Positions 63,126 to 64,000 of a stretch of 64,000 nucleotides of DNA are shown piece after piece. The translations under genes were made by a program, and so were the position numbers. Numbering within the stretch: the stretch's first letter is position 1; the number at the start of each line of letters is the position of its first letter. The stretch spans positions 130,523,920 through 130,587,919 of the forward strand of contig OY986438.1 in NCBI GenBank assembly GCA_963920525.1. Reading direction: 5' to 3'. Under the pieces are notes generated by a model that saw only the letters and a program-made list of their open reading frames with translations, made no database searches and was not told the origin of the DNA. The DNA is from Dichetophora obliterata (lineage: Eukaryota; Arthropoda; Insecta; Diptera; Sciomyzidae).

Positions 63126-64000
63126 ATCAAGCTATTTTCAATAAAAAAAAATTATGTATAAAATTTATTTATTTATAAATTCCCACAATGTATGTAGCAA
63201 CCCTCTTATGAATACAAATACGAATATGGATATGAATATTATTGGCCCAAAATACACTGTAGTGCTCAGTCTGCGTGAAACTGGTTTTCTTAGGCAAGGC
63301 AGGTGAGGCAGACGACGTGAGGTGCGCGAAGTTGTATATGAATATGAATATAAATACATTACTACACGGTTAGAAATCTTGGAATAAATTTTTGTACAGG
63401 CAAAGTATTATAGAGTTTTTTAATACAAAAAGTATGAAACTTAATACATTTTAATTGTTTACAAAATTTTTAAATTTATTTTGTCTTACATTTTAATTCA
63501 GTTCAAATATTACAACGATTCTTTATACCTTGGAATCAATTCGATACTATGGTGAACATTGTATTTAATTTTTAAGAGATGCTCTATTGTATTTCAATAA
63601 AATTTTGTATTTAATTTTAATGCTATTCAAATTTTATACTCTTTGGAATTAATTTGATATTATGGTTAATATTATAATAAATTTTTAAATATTAATACGA
63701 ACTGAGCATTACATTTTAATACAATTTTGATGTGGTCATTATGATGGGTGTTCCTTAGATGTATGGATGAAATTTTTTTTTGAGATATGAACCGTAACTA
63801 TCCCAAGAAATATTCGTTAAGGTATAAAAACATGTTCTGCTAAAAATTTTAAGCATCGGATAACAGGAAGTTGAGGCGCACAGACCCCAAAGTTGGACCA
63901 TACTATTTATTTGGGTTAAATTTTTTTTCAAAAACAATTAAAAATTATCATAATTAAATTTTTTTTTATAAACTTAATACGTTGTCATATTAAGCATACA
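63126..64000. repeat. AT-rich DNA with a diverged ~125-bp tandem duplication
   Basis: 63494-63590 and 63620-63710 share ATTCAAAT.TTA, CTTTGGAATTAATTTGATATTATGGTTAAATT-like stretches and TAAATTTTTAA. 63320-63360 has GTATATGAATATGAATATAAAT, related to 20075-20095. No gene is recognised to the window end. Confidence 0.4.

Noticed and set aside
1..64000. CRISPR arrays, operons, riboswitches, rho-independent terminators
   Set aside because: The window is eukaryotic (spliced exon, poly(A) LINEs, Helitrons); the tandem arrays present are transposon structures, not spacer-repeat arrays.

Overview
This window reads as an intronic or intergenic stretch of an AT-rich insect genome. It is most likely a cyclorrhaphan fly; a tephritid is plausible but I cannot fix the genus. 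The insect signature is one convincing host exon, on the minus strand at 11721-11932. It encodes the start of the first Ig domain of a Dpr-family neuronal surface protein (closest in memory to dpr10) and has consensus splice sites. No other dpr exon is visible, so the flanking introns would be at least 11.7 kb and 52 kb if the gene is intact. A possible plus-strand microexon (17517-17563) and a 59-residue secreted-peptide ORF (8728-8907) are weaker host-gene candidates.

Nearly everything else recognisable is transposable-element DNA in layers. 1-10 kb: a small MITE family, a mariner remnant, two copies of a ~0.55-kb repeat (one carrying an 868-bp insertion, the other splitting an R1-type LINE pseudogene), and a TTAA-flanked element with a MADF-like remnant. 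9.8-11.2 kb: a complete-ended DD41D mariner with two nonsense codons. 14-24 kb: small inverted-repeat elements and duplicated noncoding DNA. 25-27.7 kb: a CR1/L2-like LINE whose 5' part, joined to a tRNA-Asp-like sequence, is tandemly duplicated (556-bp period) and ends in a hairpin. 33-39.6 kb: MITEs, a LINE C-terminus, and a 3.4-kb hAT element containing a foldback whose arms are ~178-bp tandem repeats. 39.6-41.4 kb: a repeat carrying a non-autonomous hAT element.

44-56 kb is the most layered block. It holds a young LTR element of the errantivirus (gypsy-like, 17.6/297/Tom) group that has no pol and joins a short gag head straight to env, as expected of a reverse-transcribed spliced env RNA. 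It also holds a Harbinger-like element, two nested pairs of inverted arms, a second copy of the 39.6-kb segment now carrying a mauritiana-type mariner and a small Helitron, and a larger Helitron. A hAT C-terminal remnant closes the block. 57-63 kb holds LINE fragments, a 141-bp hairpin MITE, a second Harbinger-like copy and a degraded cecropia-type mariner.

The two copies of the 39.6/49.9-kb segment act as filled and empty sites for each other. They show the TA target of the mariner and the A|T insertion of the Helitron directly. No bacterial operon, CRISPR array, rRNA or functional tRNA gene was seen. All alignments were made by eye, and identities are estimates.
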